From: Corbicula japonica
Lineage: Eukaryota; Mollusca; Bivalvia; Venerida; Cyrenidae
Length of the DNA: 64,000 nucleotides
Assembly (NCBI GenBank): GCA_038501625.1
Contig: JAZAYU010000008.1
Coordinates: 11,284,938 to 11,348,937, forward strand
Direction of reading: 5' to 3'
Both the position numbers and the translations under genes were made by a program. The notes beneath the pieces were generated by a model. That model did not search any database. It was not told where the DNA came from and saw nothing but the letters and a program-made list of their open reading frames with translations. Shown here piece after piece: positions 10,685 to 22,360 of this stretch (position 1 is its first letter; the number at the start of each line of letters is the position of its first letter).

Positions 10685-13600
10685 ATGGCTACAAAATTGA
10701 GATCTATAACGAAGGGTCACAAAGCCGCAGTGACACGCCTTTTAACCAAATTCGAAGCCATTCAGCAAGAAAATATCGATTACGAGGAACTTGAAACGAT
10801 TTTACAAACACTGAGAGAGAAGCAGAAGACGATCGCCGAGATCCACGAACAGATCCTGGACTCCATCCCAGAAGATGACAGTGACCAAATCGAGACGGCC
10901 ATTCTAGAACACGATGAGTATATGTTCAATTTACAGACAAAAATACAGAAAGTGACAAGTTTCAAAAAGGTAACATTTTCAAACTTAAATGTTAATTCCC
11001 CGGCCGTTCACTTGTCCGTTTCCGGCGAAACATCTCAGACGAACCACGACAACACTTTTGCTACCCCCTCCCACAGTTCTGTATACCACAGGCTCCCTAA
11101 GTTAGATTTGCAGAAGTTTGACGGGAATATTCTTGACTGGCAGTCATTCTGGGACTCGTTCGAGTCAGCTATTCATACGAACCCTTCACTAAGTGGTGTA
11201 CAGAAATTCAACTATCTAAAGTCATCTTTGAGAGGGGAAGCTACGCAAATCATAGCTGGTTTTGCTTTAACCAACGTTAATTATGACAAAGCAGTGTCAT
11301 TATTACATGAAAGGTACGGACAGAGAGACAGAATTATACAAACTTATATGAAAGCATTGCTTGAAATTCCGGCCCCTGTGTACACTATAACCAGTCTGAG
11401 GAAGTTCTATGATACCACAGAGACTTATATCCGGGGACTTGATTCATTAGGCCAGAGCGAGAGTACATATGGATCCCTTCTTACTCCCGTTATTCTCCAA
11501 AAGTTACCGTCAGAGGTAAGAACGAACATTACACGTGCGCACGGATCACTATCTTGGTGTTTAACGGATTTAATGCAATGTTTATTACATGAAGTGAATA
11601 TTCTAGACGCTGGAAATATATTGAATATCCAACAAGATTTCGTTGCCACAGCAAGCTTTCTAACTAAATCAGAGAATTGCAAGCCCGAGAGGAAACCCGT
11701 GAGCAAACCAAGTGTAAAATCTACAAAGATACGAGCATGTGCGTATTGCGGGGGAGAGCACTCCAGTGTAGACTGTACAAAGGTTACGGATCAAAAACAG
11801 AGACTGAGTATTGCAAAAGAAAAACATCTTTGTTTTAACTGCCTCAGAAGTCACAAGGTAACTGACTGTAGATCCAAATTTAAATGTAAAATATGTTCAC
11901 GGAGGCATCATACTAGTTTATGCGAGGGAGAATTAGCGACCAAACCCACCGATCAACGCCCTGCACACAACGCGAAGAATAACCACACATCGGTTCTACA
12001 CTCAGCACATACCTTTGCATCTGGACCCGTTTTACTGAAAACAGCAGTCTCCATGGTAACATCGGATTGTACATCTACTACTGCAAACATCCTGTTTGAT
12101 GAAGGTTCGCAGAGCTCATTTGTAACTGAACAATTGGCACAGAAACTCCAGCTGCAGCCAACCGGAAGAGAAACATTATGCCTATCAGGGTTCGGAGACA
12201 GAGAGAGGCGTGTACGACATCTTGACACAGCCACAGTCTATTTACAAACCCCGAAAGAGAACATTCCTATAAGAGTTCTGATAGTGCCGGAGATATCTGT
12301 ACCGCTAAAAACCTCCCAGAAACAAGTTGTTCAGCTCGCATACCTGAAAGGGCTTAAACTTGCGCACCCCATGTTAGAAGATGAAGCCTTCGAGATCGAG
12401 TTGCTTGTTGGCGCTGATCATTACTGGGACGTAGTGCAAGATAAAGTTATCAGAGGAAACGGACCGACCGCCATACAGTCAAAAATCGGTTATCTCCTAT
12501 CAGGACCATTCAGTACTGGTACACAGAGTCATCCCTCCCCACTTCCGGTGTCAATGATGAACGTCATGACTATGCACGCACAGGAGGAAGTGAACTTAGA
12601 GCAGTTTTGGGAAGTAGAGTCCACGGGAGTGGAACAGCAGTCAAAATACAATGACTTTGATGAATACACCAGACAATACCAGAACACGTGCATTACATAT
12701 GACAACAGCCAATACGTCGCAAAATTACCATGGAAAGAAGATCATCCCTTTCTACCCAGTAATGAGCTGATAAGCCGACGTAGAACAGTGAGTGTAATTA
12801 ACCGACTGAGACGAGAACCGGAACTGCTACTGAAGTATGGCGACATAATTAGTGAACAGGAGAAGAGAGGGTTTATAGAAAAGGTAGAAGACGGCGCGTT
12901 AACTACTAAGGTACACTACATTCCCCACCATCCTGTGAAAAAAGACTCAGCAACCACCCCTATACGAATTGTTTACGATTGCAGTTGTAAATCAACACGA
13001 GATTCCCCGAGCCTGAATGAGTGCCTGATGAATATACCACCCAAACTAAATGATTTGACATCCATATTACTACGCTTCCGATACCAGAAGTTTGCCGTCT
13101 GCACGGATATTGAAAAAGCGTTCTTAAACGTCAGTTTGCATCCAGATGACCGTGACGTCACCAGATTCTTTTGGCTATCGGATCCGACCAATCCAGACAG
13201 TCAACTTCAGACATACCGTTTCAAGTCGGTACTTTTTGGCGCAACTTGCTCGCCATTCATACTAAACGCAACCATTATGAAACATCTGGACTTACATCCA
13301 TGTGATGAAACAGAACGTATCAAGCACGGGTTATACGTAGATAACATACTTACAAGCGTGCCGGATGAAACTACACTGCTAGATTTCTACACGAAAAGCA
13401 GAAACTTATTTCAACAAGCTTCCTTTAATTTGAGATCATGGAGTACGAACAACCCGGCGCTAAGTAAGAAGATCGAATCCGACGAAATCGGTGACAAGGA
13501 CACATTCACAAAGGTACTGGGCATGCGCTGGAATTCTACAAGTGATGAACTATCATTTCCACATAGAGAGCTCAAACCCTTGAATGACTCTCTTCTGACA

Positions 13601-15868
13601 AAACGTGCAATTTTACAAGAATCATCATCGATTTTTGATCCGCTGGGATTACTAAGCCCGATCACCGTGAAAGGCAAGATGCTAATTCAGTTACTATGGA
13701 AACGAAAATTTGAATGGGATGAAGTGTTGCCAGAGGACATCATCAAAGAGTGGTCTAAATTAAAAGGAGATATAGTGAAAGCTACCGAAACAACTTTTAG
13801 CAGACGATACTTTCCAAACGTAACCCCTACAGACATAACGCTTCACGTGTTTACGGACGCTAGCATCAAGGCATATGGCGCATGTGCATATCTTGTTTCC
13901 GGTAACCAGAGCACACTGATCATGGCAAAGAATAAAGTAACTCCGGTAAAGCAGCTTACAGTGCCAAAACTTGAATTGTGTGCAGCACTTCTAGGAGCTA
14001 GACTGAGCCAACACATAACGTCATCCATTAACTGTAATACAGTAAATCTATGGAGCGACAGCCAAATTGTATTACAATGGATTAATTCACCAAAAATACA
14101 ACCATTGTTTGTATCAAATCGTGTGAAAGAAATACGGGAGCTGACAAAGAGTTTTCAATGGCGATACTGTCCAACGGATTCAAACCCTGCAGACATTTTG
14201 TCAAGAGGACTGTCATACGAGAAATTTCGCGACAACAAGTTGTGGATGAATGGTCCTAGCTGGCTGAAGGATGAAACGACATTCCCACACAAACTTATTC
14301 CTGATGAAGAGACAAAAGACGAAACCACAAGTAGAAAAAGTGAGGCAGCAGTATTGACGACCACCCGGGACCTCACGCAAGACAGTCTACCCACTCCAGG
14401 AATTCTAGAGATAATTGACATTCAAAAATTTAGTTCATACCGTAAACTTCTAAGAGTGACAGCATACGTTATACGATTTGTGAACAATTGCAAAAAATCC
14501 GAGAAGACACGTGGACCTCTAGAATCTCGCGAGATCAACATAGCAGCCAGACAGCTAATAAAGCACGTGCAGTACCGACATTTTCCAGAAGAACAACAAT
14601 ATCTTTGTCATACTAAACCCACTTCAACTAGAAGACCAAACCTAGTGAGACAGCTTGACCTTTATCTGGATAACAACAACCTTATTCGTTGTGGCGGTAG
14701 AATATCCAATGCACCCTTACTGGAAGACACGAAATTCCCGTACCTGTTACCATCCAGAGATCGCTTTACAGAGTTGATTGTAATGGATGCACACATTACA
14801 CATCTACATGCCGGCACAGAGAGCACAGTCACTTTTCTCCGCCAAAAGTTTTGGATTCCAAGCATCCGCCAACGTGTTCAAAGAATTGTTCGCTCGTGCG
14901 TTACTTGCCGTAAGGTAACAGGAAGACCATACCGGATACCAGACCCTCCGCCGTTACCTAGCGACCGACTGAAAATTGCTCCACCCTTTACAGTCACTGG
15001 CATTGACTTTACTGGAGCTTTAACAGTTAAAACTACAGATGGATATCTTCAAAAGGCCTATATTTGCCTCTTTACATGTGCCAACACGCGCGCTGTCCAT
15101 TTGGAAATAGTACCAAACATGAAAGTGGACTCATTTATTTTGGCTCTACGGCGTTTCTTTAGCAGGAAAGCAATACCAAAGATAATTATGTCAGACAACG
15201 CTTTGACGTATATTGCCACTGCCAAAGTACTGAAGGAAGAGATCCTTGCAACACACAGTATTACATGGACGTTTATCCCCCAGCACGCGCCCTGGTACGG
15301 AGGTTGGTGGGAGCGGCTAATTGGAATTACAAAGACATGTATCAAAAAAGTACTCGGGAAGTCCCTGGTCAGCATGGAAGTTCTACAGACAATAACTGCA
15401 GAAGTAGAATGTATTGTTAATGACCGTCCGCTCACACACAGGTCTACAGATCCCAAAGACGAGGAACCACTAACCCCTTCTCATCTATTGTATGGGCACA
15501 GAATTACCTCCCCTGTTTACCCTGATGACAGATCGCCGACAGTAGACGACATGACCCATTCATCAGCAGAAAAACTCTACAGATTTAAGTCTGCAACGCT
15601 TGAACACTTTTGGTCAAGGTGGAAACATGAATATCTTACATCTCTGCGAGAGTTTCATAAGATGTCCGGAAATAATGGCGACACCGTTAAGATTGGTGAC
15701 GTAGTACAATTACACGACGAAAGCTTACCTAGAAATCGCTGGTCCCTGGGCGTTATAGAGGACGTGATCATTGGTGGAGACGGGTTAATTCGAGCAGCAC
15801 GTGTCAGGTCCAGACGAGGTGTAACTACGCGGCCCATTTCTAGACTGTATCCACTCGAGTTAAAATAA
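10685..15868 (+). CDS. BEL/Pao gag-pol polyprotein, 1,727 aa
   Basis: Start taken at ATGGCTACAAAATTG, the first ATG after the LTR; the frame is open further upstream into the LTR but without an ATG. Domains (approximate residues): DUF1759-like gag, 136-280, with KLDLQKFDG and GNILDWQSFWDSF; zinc knuckles, 352-405 (CAYCGGEHSSVDC, CFNCLRSHKVTDC); aspartic protease with FDEGSQSSF, Asp at 472; RT with CTDIEKAFLNV (808) and YVDN in place of YVDD (884); RNase H with FTDAS near 1058; integrase zinc domain near 1371 (HITHLHAG, SCVTCRKV); integrase core Asp1441 (GIDFTG), Asp1504 (SDNA), Glu1543 (WWERLIG). Gag packages element RNA, the RT copies it, and integrase inserts the DNA. No stop or frameshift occurs, so gag and pol are translated together. 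Confidence 0.95.
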   Translation: MATKLRSITKGHKAAVTRLLTKFEAIQQENIDYEELETILQTLREKQKTIAEIHEQILDSIPEDDSDQIETAILEHDEYMFNLQTKIQKVTSFKKVTFSNLNVNSPAVHLSVSGETSQTNHDNTFATPSHSSVYHRLPKLDLQKFDGNILDWQSFWDSFESAIHTNPSLSGVQKFNYLKSSLRGEATQIIAGFALTNVNYDKAVSLLHERYGQRDRIIQTYMKALLEIPAPVYTITSLRKFYDTTETYIRGLDSLGQSESTYGSLLTPVILQKLPSEVRTNITRAHGSLSWCLTDLMQCLLHEVNILDAGNILNIQQDFVATASFLTKSENCKPERKPVSKPSVKSTKIRACAYCGGEHSSVDCTKVTDQKQRLSIAKEKHLCFNCLRSHKVTDCRSKFKCKICSRRHHTSLCEGELATKPTDQRPAHNAKNNHTSVLHSAHTFASGPVLLKTAVSMVTSDCTSTTANILFDEGSQSSFVTEQLAQKLQLQPTGRETLCLSGFGDRERRVRHLDTATVYLQTPKENIPIRVLIVPEISVPLKTSQKQVVQLAYLKGLKLAHPMLEDEAFEIELLVGADHYWDVVQDKVIRGNGPTAIQSKIGYLLSGPFSTGTQSHPSPLPVSMMNVMTMHAQEEVNLEQFWEVESTGVEQQSKYNDFDEYTRQYQNTCITYDNSQYVAKLPWKEDHPFLPSNELISRRRTVSVINRLRREPELLLKYGDIISEQEKRGFIEKVEDGALTTKVHYIPHHPVKKDSATTPIRIVYDCSCKSTRDSPSLNECLMNIPPKLNDLTSILLRFRYQKFAVCTDIEKAFLNVSLHPDDRDVTRFFWLSDPTNPDSQLQTYRFKSVLFGATCSPFILNATIMKHLDLHPCDETERIKHGLYVDNILTSVPDETTLLDFYTKSRNLFQQASFNLRSWSTNNPALSKKIESDEIGDKDTFTKVLGMRWNSTSDELSFPHRELKPLNDSLLTKRAILQESSSIFDPLGLLSPITVKGKMLIQLLWKRKFEWDEVLPEDIIKEWSKLKGDIVKATETTFSRRYFPNVTPTDITLHVFTDASIKAYGACAYLVSGNQSTLIMAKNKVTPVKQLTVPKLELCAALLGARLSQHITSSINCNTVNLWSDSQIVLQWINSPKIQPLFVSNRVKEIRELTKSFQWRYCPTDSNPADILSRGLSYEKFRDNKLWMNGPSWLKDETTFPHKLIPDEETKDETTSRKSEAAVLTTTRDLTQDSLPTPGILEIIDIQKFSSYRKLLRVTAYVIRFVNNCKKSEKTRGPLESREINIAARQLIKHVQYRHFPEEQQYLCHTKPTSTRRPNLVRQLDLYLDNNNLIRCGGRISNAPLLEDTKFPYLLPSRDRFTELIVMDAHITHLHAGTESTVTFLRQKFWIPSIRQRVQRIVRSCVTCRKVTGRPYRIPDPPPLPSDRLKIAPPFTVTGIDFTGALTVKTTDGYLQKAYICLFTCANTRAVHLEIVPNMKVDSFILALRRFFSRKAIPKIIMSDNALTYIATAKVLKEEILATHSITWTFIPQHAPWYGGWWERLIGITKTCIKKVLGKSLVSMEVLQTITAEVECIVNDRPLTHRSTDPKDEEPLTPSHLLYGHRITSPVYPDDRSPTVDDMTHSSAEKLYRFKSATLEHFWSRWKHEYLTSLREFHKMSGNNGDTVKIGDVVQLHDESLPRNRWSLGVIEDVIIGGDGLIRAARVRSRRGVTTRPISRLYPLELK

Positions 15869-16052
15869 CCATATTTATATTGACTGAGTGATATCTAAGT
15901 GTTTATTCAGTGACTTTTTCGTGATTTGTATAAGTTTAATCAAAGACTAGAAAATTAATGCCATGATAATTATTACAGACAATTTTAAACCTTTCTTAAC
16001 TCATATCAGTGACAATATGTTAACCTTTTAAATTACTTTCGTGCCCCCGGAG
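15869..16052 (+). other. BEL 3' untranslated region and 3' priming site
   Basis: AT-rich non-coding sequence ending in GTGCCCCCGGAG next to the 3' LTR. This is where second-strand priming should start, but a classical polypurine tract is not evident. Confidence 0.6.
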
Positions 16053-16224
16053 TGTCACGTAGTTACATGGACTTTGAAGTCGCGCCATTATCGGCGTCAC
16101 GTTAAGAAACGCGCAATATATATTACCATGTTTTGACGTCTGCGACGTCACTTGTTTATACTTCCGTAAAGAAAACAGTCAAACAGTTCAGCAGTCTTTC
16201 TCTCATTTTATTGTCTACACGACA
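16053..16224 (+). repeat. 3' LTR of the BEL element
   Basis: Same 172-bp sequence as the 5' LTR. Followed by the CAGAT duplication at 16225-16229. Confidence 0.95.
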
Positions 16225-16310
16225 CAGATAGTGGACTTTACGATATTTATAGAATGCTCGTATCATTCTCCCGAAACCTCACTCTCTTTTAAGTGGCATG
16301 CAACCATTTT

Positions 16311-17000
16311 GTGAATAATTTAACATATAAGTAGGAGTAGGATCTATGACTACTTACACCCACGATTGTCCTTAGTAAATAATAAACCCTGGCAAGATAT
16401 TCATGATTATCGAACAGCTCCGTCTTAAATACATTCAGCTACTTTATAGAACTCATGAATATCCATTTATTATTAAATAAGAGACGACTTCGCGTCAACA
16501 ATATCTCCATAAGATTTCATGAAAAAATACAACATATGGAATCCACGACAACATATGGAGCCCAATTCGAATTTGTTTATATCTGGTGATTTCTTGTCTT
16601 TGTGACCAAAACAAACTGGCCGTTAGGGTCCTCCTAATTGTAAATTTTCATTATATGTCAAAATTGTACCATTATCTTATCGGTATAACCAAAATCTAGC
16701 GATAAACGACAGATGGATACAATGTTGACAGATTTAGGTCAGCACTAGAAAAACGATTTCTCCTCGAATATTCCAGGTACAAAACTAAACTTTGCATCTT
16801 CAGACTCCGAAATGTATACCACGGCGAATAGCATTGAGATTTTTTCAAAATCCTGCATTGAAATATTAATTTTGATAAAAAAAACAAATCACCTACCGTT
16901 TTCTCGTCGATTTTCGACTAACATATGGATTCCCGGAAGTACAACATATTATTTTAGGCGGAGCCCACTTTGAAATACATATGTTGGTCTACCCCCTGTG
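16311..17000 (-). repeat. Right inverted arm
   Basis: Reverse complement of the left arm. 16230-16310 is the remaining unique middle. The outer end CCCCCTGTG is followed by the TGAAA duplication. Confidence 0.9.
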
Positions 17001-17005
17001 TGAAA

Positions 17006-19074
17006 TTGTTTTTACGAGTCACGGGAGAGCAATCTTGCTGGTATTGATCTTGGTGCAGATATTATGCAAGGTAGCATTCTGGCCAAGAGAGTAACAAGCT
17101 CAATAGGTTAAATAATAGCAATTAAGGGTCAGAACTCATGCTCACTAGGTTAAATTATAGCAATTAAGGGTCAGATTTACAGAGGAACCCGTGCAATCTA
17201 GCTTGACATCAAAACTGGCTGAATTGTATTGTGGTCATCGGCAGTTTGATCAAGTTTCGTAAAGATTAGATACATATTACTCAAGTAAGAGAGCGGGTCA
17301 AATATCAGTAACTGAAAGGTTATTTATCAACCGTCACCGGAGCAACAGGCTGGTTACTTGACGTGATCGAGATGTTGCGGTTATCATGAACTTTTGTGGA
17401 AACTGCCCATCGCAGGTATTTTATGATGAGCAGTTTTTTTTTTCAAATGGGCATTTAAAATAAACAATTACAATAATACGGTATTTTTCTTTTATTTCTA
17501 TTTTCAGCATAAGGAAATTAAGTTTGCATGTATTTTAGTATCACCATAGTTGAATTGTGGCGTATTATTATGAATTTTGCGTTATGTTAAGTGTTCACAC
17601 ATGCACACACAAAATAAATAAAAACATAAAATTTCTAAAACACGGAATCCTTATATGTAATAACATTTATCTTAAGTTCCCGTTGGGTTCTAAATGTACC
17701 CCCAACTGATGTATACATCAGCGATTTGCATGAAACACAGAGATGCAGTTGTTCCTTTCTTTGAGCAGTACAGTAATTTAAAGACATATCTAAACATGCA
17801 ACACAATGAATGTAAACAAGTGAAAATCACAACCGTTTATAAGTTGACAGGTACTGTGGAAATGTGCAGACTTACAATGGTCCGTATCCTGAAGTCATCA
17901 AAGCACTCTCCTGATATAACAAACAAGTACAAAAATATACAGAGGCTGATACTATAACTAAATGGTACAGAAACTGAAATTAAATTTACTATTTGTTACT
18001 AATATTTTTAAACATTTATACTGGACATGTTTATTAGTTTGCAATTTAAAGAAAAATACCATGCTACAAACAAAGATTTCTCATAGAGCATATCCACTTA
18101 TTAAAATGCAGTTAGTGTTAAGATGTACAAAGGTGATTGATAAATCACACTTTGCAATATTTTCTTTCTTCATCAAAAGGCCATAAGGGGTAAGGGCACG
18201 ACTGTGTAATGAAAAGGGAAGCCACGGAACGAGGCAGATGGCGGAGGGGGACGGTGGTTAAAATGTTAAAACTTCTATGAAAGTGGTATCAAAGATCATA
18301 ATACTTACCAGTATAAATTAACAGAAAGGAAATAACACTCATAAATATGAATAAAATAGAAGGCAAAAATCCCAACATTTCAAAGGGAACAGTAAAAAGT
18401 AAACACAAAACAGCACGGAATAAACCTTTATAATTCAATGCCATAAGTCAGGGCCAGTTTAACTTGGGGTCAAAATTGGGATCTCTGTGCTGACTATATA
18501 CATCTGTGAGAAGAAAATTTAACTCTTTTATCAACATTCTTTCTGTAACATGTTCATACAGGGTAAAATCATATCAAGGACATTACTTGTATATATTATA
18601 ATACTTTGTGTAGAATGATACAGCAATGTTAAATTTACATTAATGTATCATATTACACTGTATTAAGTTTTAAGGACCTTTCAATGCCAAATGTTTCATA
18701 TTAAAGCCATTTGAAAGGGGCATAACTCAAAAAGATGAAATATGCATATCAGGAATCGCCACATTCAGAAAAAAACAGCCTCCCCACACAGTCAAGAAGA
18801 AGTGGTTAATAAAATGATCAGTTTCAAAAGAGGAGGGGCATAACTAAAAAAATAGTGAAACAGGAGTTATTTTTGTTGTCATATGTGGCTTTGTTCAAGT
18901 ATTAGTCATTTGAAAGGGGCATAACTAAAAACATAAAATAGAGTATGGTTCATGTGCACTGCACATCCTATCATTGACCTTTATTATTATTCCAAGTTAC
19001 ATTTATTTCCCACAATGGTTTCTAAGATAAATGGCTGCACATATTTTTTTTTGTTTTTCATAAAATAAAGGGCA
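17006..19074. other. Non-coding with repeat fragments
   Basis: No exon is supported. A two-fold tandem unit 'aggttaaa-tatagcaattaagggtcaga' lies at about 17101-17175. A fragment of repeat family A (minus orientation, ATATGCATATCAGGAATCGCCAC) lies at 18735-18830. Pieces with GAAAGGGGCATAACTAAAA at 18710-18730, 18833-18855 and 18912-18935 resemble the satellite unit at 45.3-46.2 kb. Confidence 0.5.
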
Positions 19075-19376
19075 TTAAAGGGAGATGTGCAGGGTCGAGC
19101 AGGTGTACTCGGTAAAATCGTAAACAGATCGATCTATGTAACAGTTACGTGTACTTTTCACTAAACTCTACATTTCAAACCCTCCAGGAGGAAGTTTTCG
19201 GTTAATCTTACCACTTTACCGGACCGGAAAACAATCGGCTGAAGAAATCCCTATACAAAAATACATTCTATATTTAGCGATCATGGGAATGTCACGCTTA
19301 CTATTCGTGGTGGCCCAGGCATTTTCAAACAAATGGCGACGTCGATAGTCGGCAAGGTACACCGAATGCGTATTTT

Positions 19377-19750
19377 GCAGGCCTGCCAAAACTTCTTCAT
19401 TAAAAATCCGGAGATTTTTTTCTGATTATGTCAATGATGAAGACGACGATGATGATGTTGTTGTTGTCGTTTTAATGTCTTGTTGCTGTTGTTTATAATG
19501 GCCATGACTAATCACAAATGATGATGATAAAGATGATAACGATGGAGTTGTCTTAATGTCTTTTTGCTCTGATCACTATGATTGTGACTGAAAGAAATAA
19601 AGATGATGATTATAATGTTTTTCTCATTTTTTTTTCTTTTTTTATTATATTCTTCAAAGAATTTTATAAATGTATTTTGCCGATTTTGTTAGAAATTGTT
19701 AAAAAGACTTGTTTAAAAATGACTATTGTCTATTTTTAACAGTATCATTC
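19377..19750 (+). repeat. Internal duplicated block, copy 1
   Basis: From CAGGCCTGCCAAAACTTCTTC through a GATGATGAT-rich tract to GACTATTGTCTAT. It matches 24858-25205, with differences mainly in microsatellite length. Confidence 0.75.
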
Positions 19751-20099
19751 ATTAACAAAGAGCTGTTTCGTTAAGGTACACATAGAAATCATCAAACATT
19801 GTTAACTTTTTTCATCGGTTTTTGTACTGTTCATTTTTATATTAAAATAAATTAAGAATACTGTCTAATTTAGTAGAGTGAATATGATCTAATATTTAAG
19901 ATCTACTGATTGACAGCCAATTACAAATATACATGTAACTTGCATGTTACGATTACACACAAAAAATGAGAATTATCTACTTAATGGAGCTTAATGTGTT
20001 AACGCAAAACTTTTTTCGTTGTTAAATAATCATCTGAGGTCATTGTATAACGTTAGATAGCAAATAGTCTGAATAATATTATAATATTTTTATTTGCAA

Positions 20100-20290
20100 T
20101 TATTCATCATTCACATACCGAAGGCACGGTAGATATATCTCTGTAGCGCTTATTCCCAGGCTAGGCAGCGTGGACTGTAATAATGCATTTCCATTTTTGC
20201 ATATGTACAGGCTCAGTCAAACCGAGTCAAACTGAACCTGGAATAAGTATTTTGAGGTTTGTCGGTGGCTTTCAATGTTCTTTTCCAACA
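20100..20290 (+). repeat. Diverged internal repeat
   Basis: 'gctca-tcaaacc-gaacctg-aata', then 'ttgtcg-tggctttcaa-gttc-ttttc', occurs here and at about 24478-24560. Together with the 19.4/24.9 kb pair it suggests partly duplicated internal structure of the TTAA element. Confidence 0.5.
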
Positions 20291-20829
20291 ATTTGTATTA
20301 TGTTTGATGTATATTTTATACCTACTCTGGTGGTTTTGTTTTTGCACGATGTATTCTAATTACATATATGATTCGAGAAATAATAATTTTGCTGAAAATA
20401 GGGTCTGTTGTTACATGTAGCACGTTCATTAGGAGGCAATTTGATTTTCCTATTGAATAAAGGTCGTACATACATTTTTACTGTTGGGTTAAGCCCTTAA
20501 AATCTTACATTTTTCAAAAGAACCAAATTAGAGACACATTTAAATATTAAAATCTCACTTCTATTAAAGCATGACAGATAAACTTGTTTCGGCATTTTTT
20601 CGAAATTGTATCACTGCAGTCTCCGTGGAACTTTGTTTACCATCTTTAAAAATACTAATTGCTATTTTTAAACGCTGAAAATTTCTGTGGCTTACTTCTT
20701 ACTACTCACACCCTATATTTTCTCAAAAATCATTTTCTTTTAAGAATTTCAATGTTCATTTTCCACAAATCAATTATGGTTTCCTTGTTGTTGTTGGCAT
20801 CCTTCTGTCTGTAGAGACAATACAGTCTG

Positions 20830-21010
20830 CATCCGAGGGTTTGACCTCTCCCGGTGTAGGCCTGGACGAGTTGTATGGAGATCCTATAGCGCCCAGTGCC
20901 AGGATCTCCCTCTCGGTGTTGCTGGCAGTCCGGTGGAAAGGCAAGCCGATACGGCCAGTGCCAGCGCAGCTTCAGGTGCCAGAAGTCATTGAAAAGCCAT
21001 CTGCCTGTCA
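20830..21010. other. GC-richer island, unassigned
   Basis: A stretch clearly richer in GC than its surroundings and open on both strands (about 80-96 codons). Neither reading shows a domain I recognise. It may be a decayed gene fragment carried by the TTAA element. Confidence 0.3.
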
Positions 21011-21784
21011 GAATTTCCAATATCAGTTTTATAATCTACAACCTCGATTGTGCTTGAACTGCTTAATGAGTGTATTGTACTAATAGGTCTTTACCGTCTA
21101 GACTAATATGGTAACTCACAATTAGTTAGAATAATTTATTAGTGCTCGGCAGTACATTTAAGTAATTATTGCTCCCGTGTTGATACAATTGCCCACGAGA
21201 AATTAAATATTATCACTGCTAGGCTCTTCACAGCCAAAAATTTTATGTTTAATAAATTTATGTCGTTTTAGGCAGTTCACAAATAAAAAAACGCGTAATA
21301 ATGTGTAATAATTTTGCGAAGTAAAAAGTTCAAGAAAACATTCAAGAAATGATGCGAAGTGTCAGAAAAAAAGGTTTCACGTGGTCGAATAGATTCTCTA
21401 ATAACTTTCCTGTAAGTGTTAAAACTGTGTTTAAAAAGACACTTAGAAGCCATTGGAAGCCATTGGAACTCTGTAGTATTAAGGTAATTCATACTTGCTC
21501 ATAATACTGATGATGAGCTGTGAAAATAAAATTATCATTTTTTTAACAATTTCCAAACAAACTGTTATTATATTGTTATAAACAGATACATATTGAAAAT
21601 AACAGGAGACAAAAGTTAAAAAAAAATGCAGTTTGTTAGAAAAGTAATAAAATGTGGTACTTGCTTTGTTGTCTAATCCGGGTGTCAAAATAAAGCATTT
21701 TCCACTCAAATAAACTAAAACTAATTAATTACAATATACAGTTCAATGTTCCCTCTAGGGCCAACCAGTGTTATTGTTTTCAAT

Positions 21785-22000
21785 CTAACATCCCATCCCT
21801 AACCCTTTCCACCGCACCTCACCCCACTATCCTCCCTCTCCTCTCCCTTCTTCCCACCTAACCTCTCTTCCCTTACCCCAACCTTTCCCCACCCCACCCT
21901 CGTCCTTCTCCCCTCCACAACCTCGCTCGCGTTCTCAACCTCTTCCCCCTCCACACACTCTTCCTTCTCTCCTCCCCACCCCATCCTCATCTCCCCAACA
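21785..22000 (+). repeat. C/T-rich homopyrimidine tract
   Basis: About 210 bp almost without G on the plus strand, built of CCCT, CTTCC and CCCAC runs. The Lys/Glu/Gly-rich ORF on the other strand is a by-product of composition. Confidence 0.85.
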
Positions 22001-22360
22001 GGGGAGGTTTCAAAACATGAGGAACAATATAAGGCACAACCACCTTAACCCCCTTAACCTGTGGGCCTTCAGTAGTTCCTCTCACTGAAGTACCACATCC
22101 ACGTTACAATGCTATCTTATATCCAACTCTTAAGACATTTCAATTGGTTTGAATTCAATTATCTTATTTCTTCTTGGTAATCGACAGACAAAATTTCCAA
22201 ATAAATTAATTGATGGGAAAAAAGTAGAAACGATATGATGATGATGTTAATTTACCTCATGTGCTGCAGATTCTGTATTTTTTCCGATTAAAGGGACTTA
22301 TTTCAAATAATTTAGGTAATTCATCTTGGCTATATTGGATTAATAACGCTTACGAAGTAG

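Larger units (their letters stand above)
10488..16224 (+). mobile_element. BEL/Pao LTR retrotransposon, apparently intact and young
   Basis: A 5,737-bp element with 172-bp LTRs that show no difference on reading through, TGT...ACA ends, a 5-bp TSD CAGAT (10483-10487, 16225-16229) and one uninterrupted gag-pol ORF. The domain order (gag, zinc knuckles, aspartic protease, RT, RNase H, integrase) and the DUF1759/DUF1758-like regions are those of the BEL/Pao group. No envelope ORF is present. It lies in the unique middle of the 9579-17000 element, so it is the younger insertion. Identical LTRs and an open ORF suggest recent, perhaps still possible, mobility. Confidence 0.95.
9579..17000. mobile_element. 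Long-inverted-repeat DNA element, split by a BEL insertion
   Basis: The left arm 9579-10272 and the right arm 16311-17000 are reverse complements over about 690 bp, with few differences. The termini read CACAGGGGGTAGACCAACAT and its complement. Direct repeats TGAAA flank both ends (9574-9578, 17001-17005). Without the BEL element the unit is about 1.68 kb with some 300 bp of unique middle, so it is non-autonomous. The motif CCATATGTT recurs several times in each arm, as transposase-binding subterminal repeats do. No transposase is encoded. The superfamily is uncertain. Confidence 0.9.

Noticed and set aside
21799..21990. Glu/Gly/Lys-rich minus-strand ORF
   Set aside because: A direct consequence of the homopyrimidine tract.
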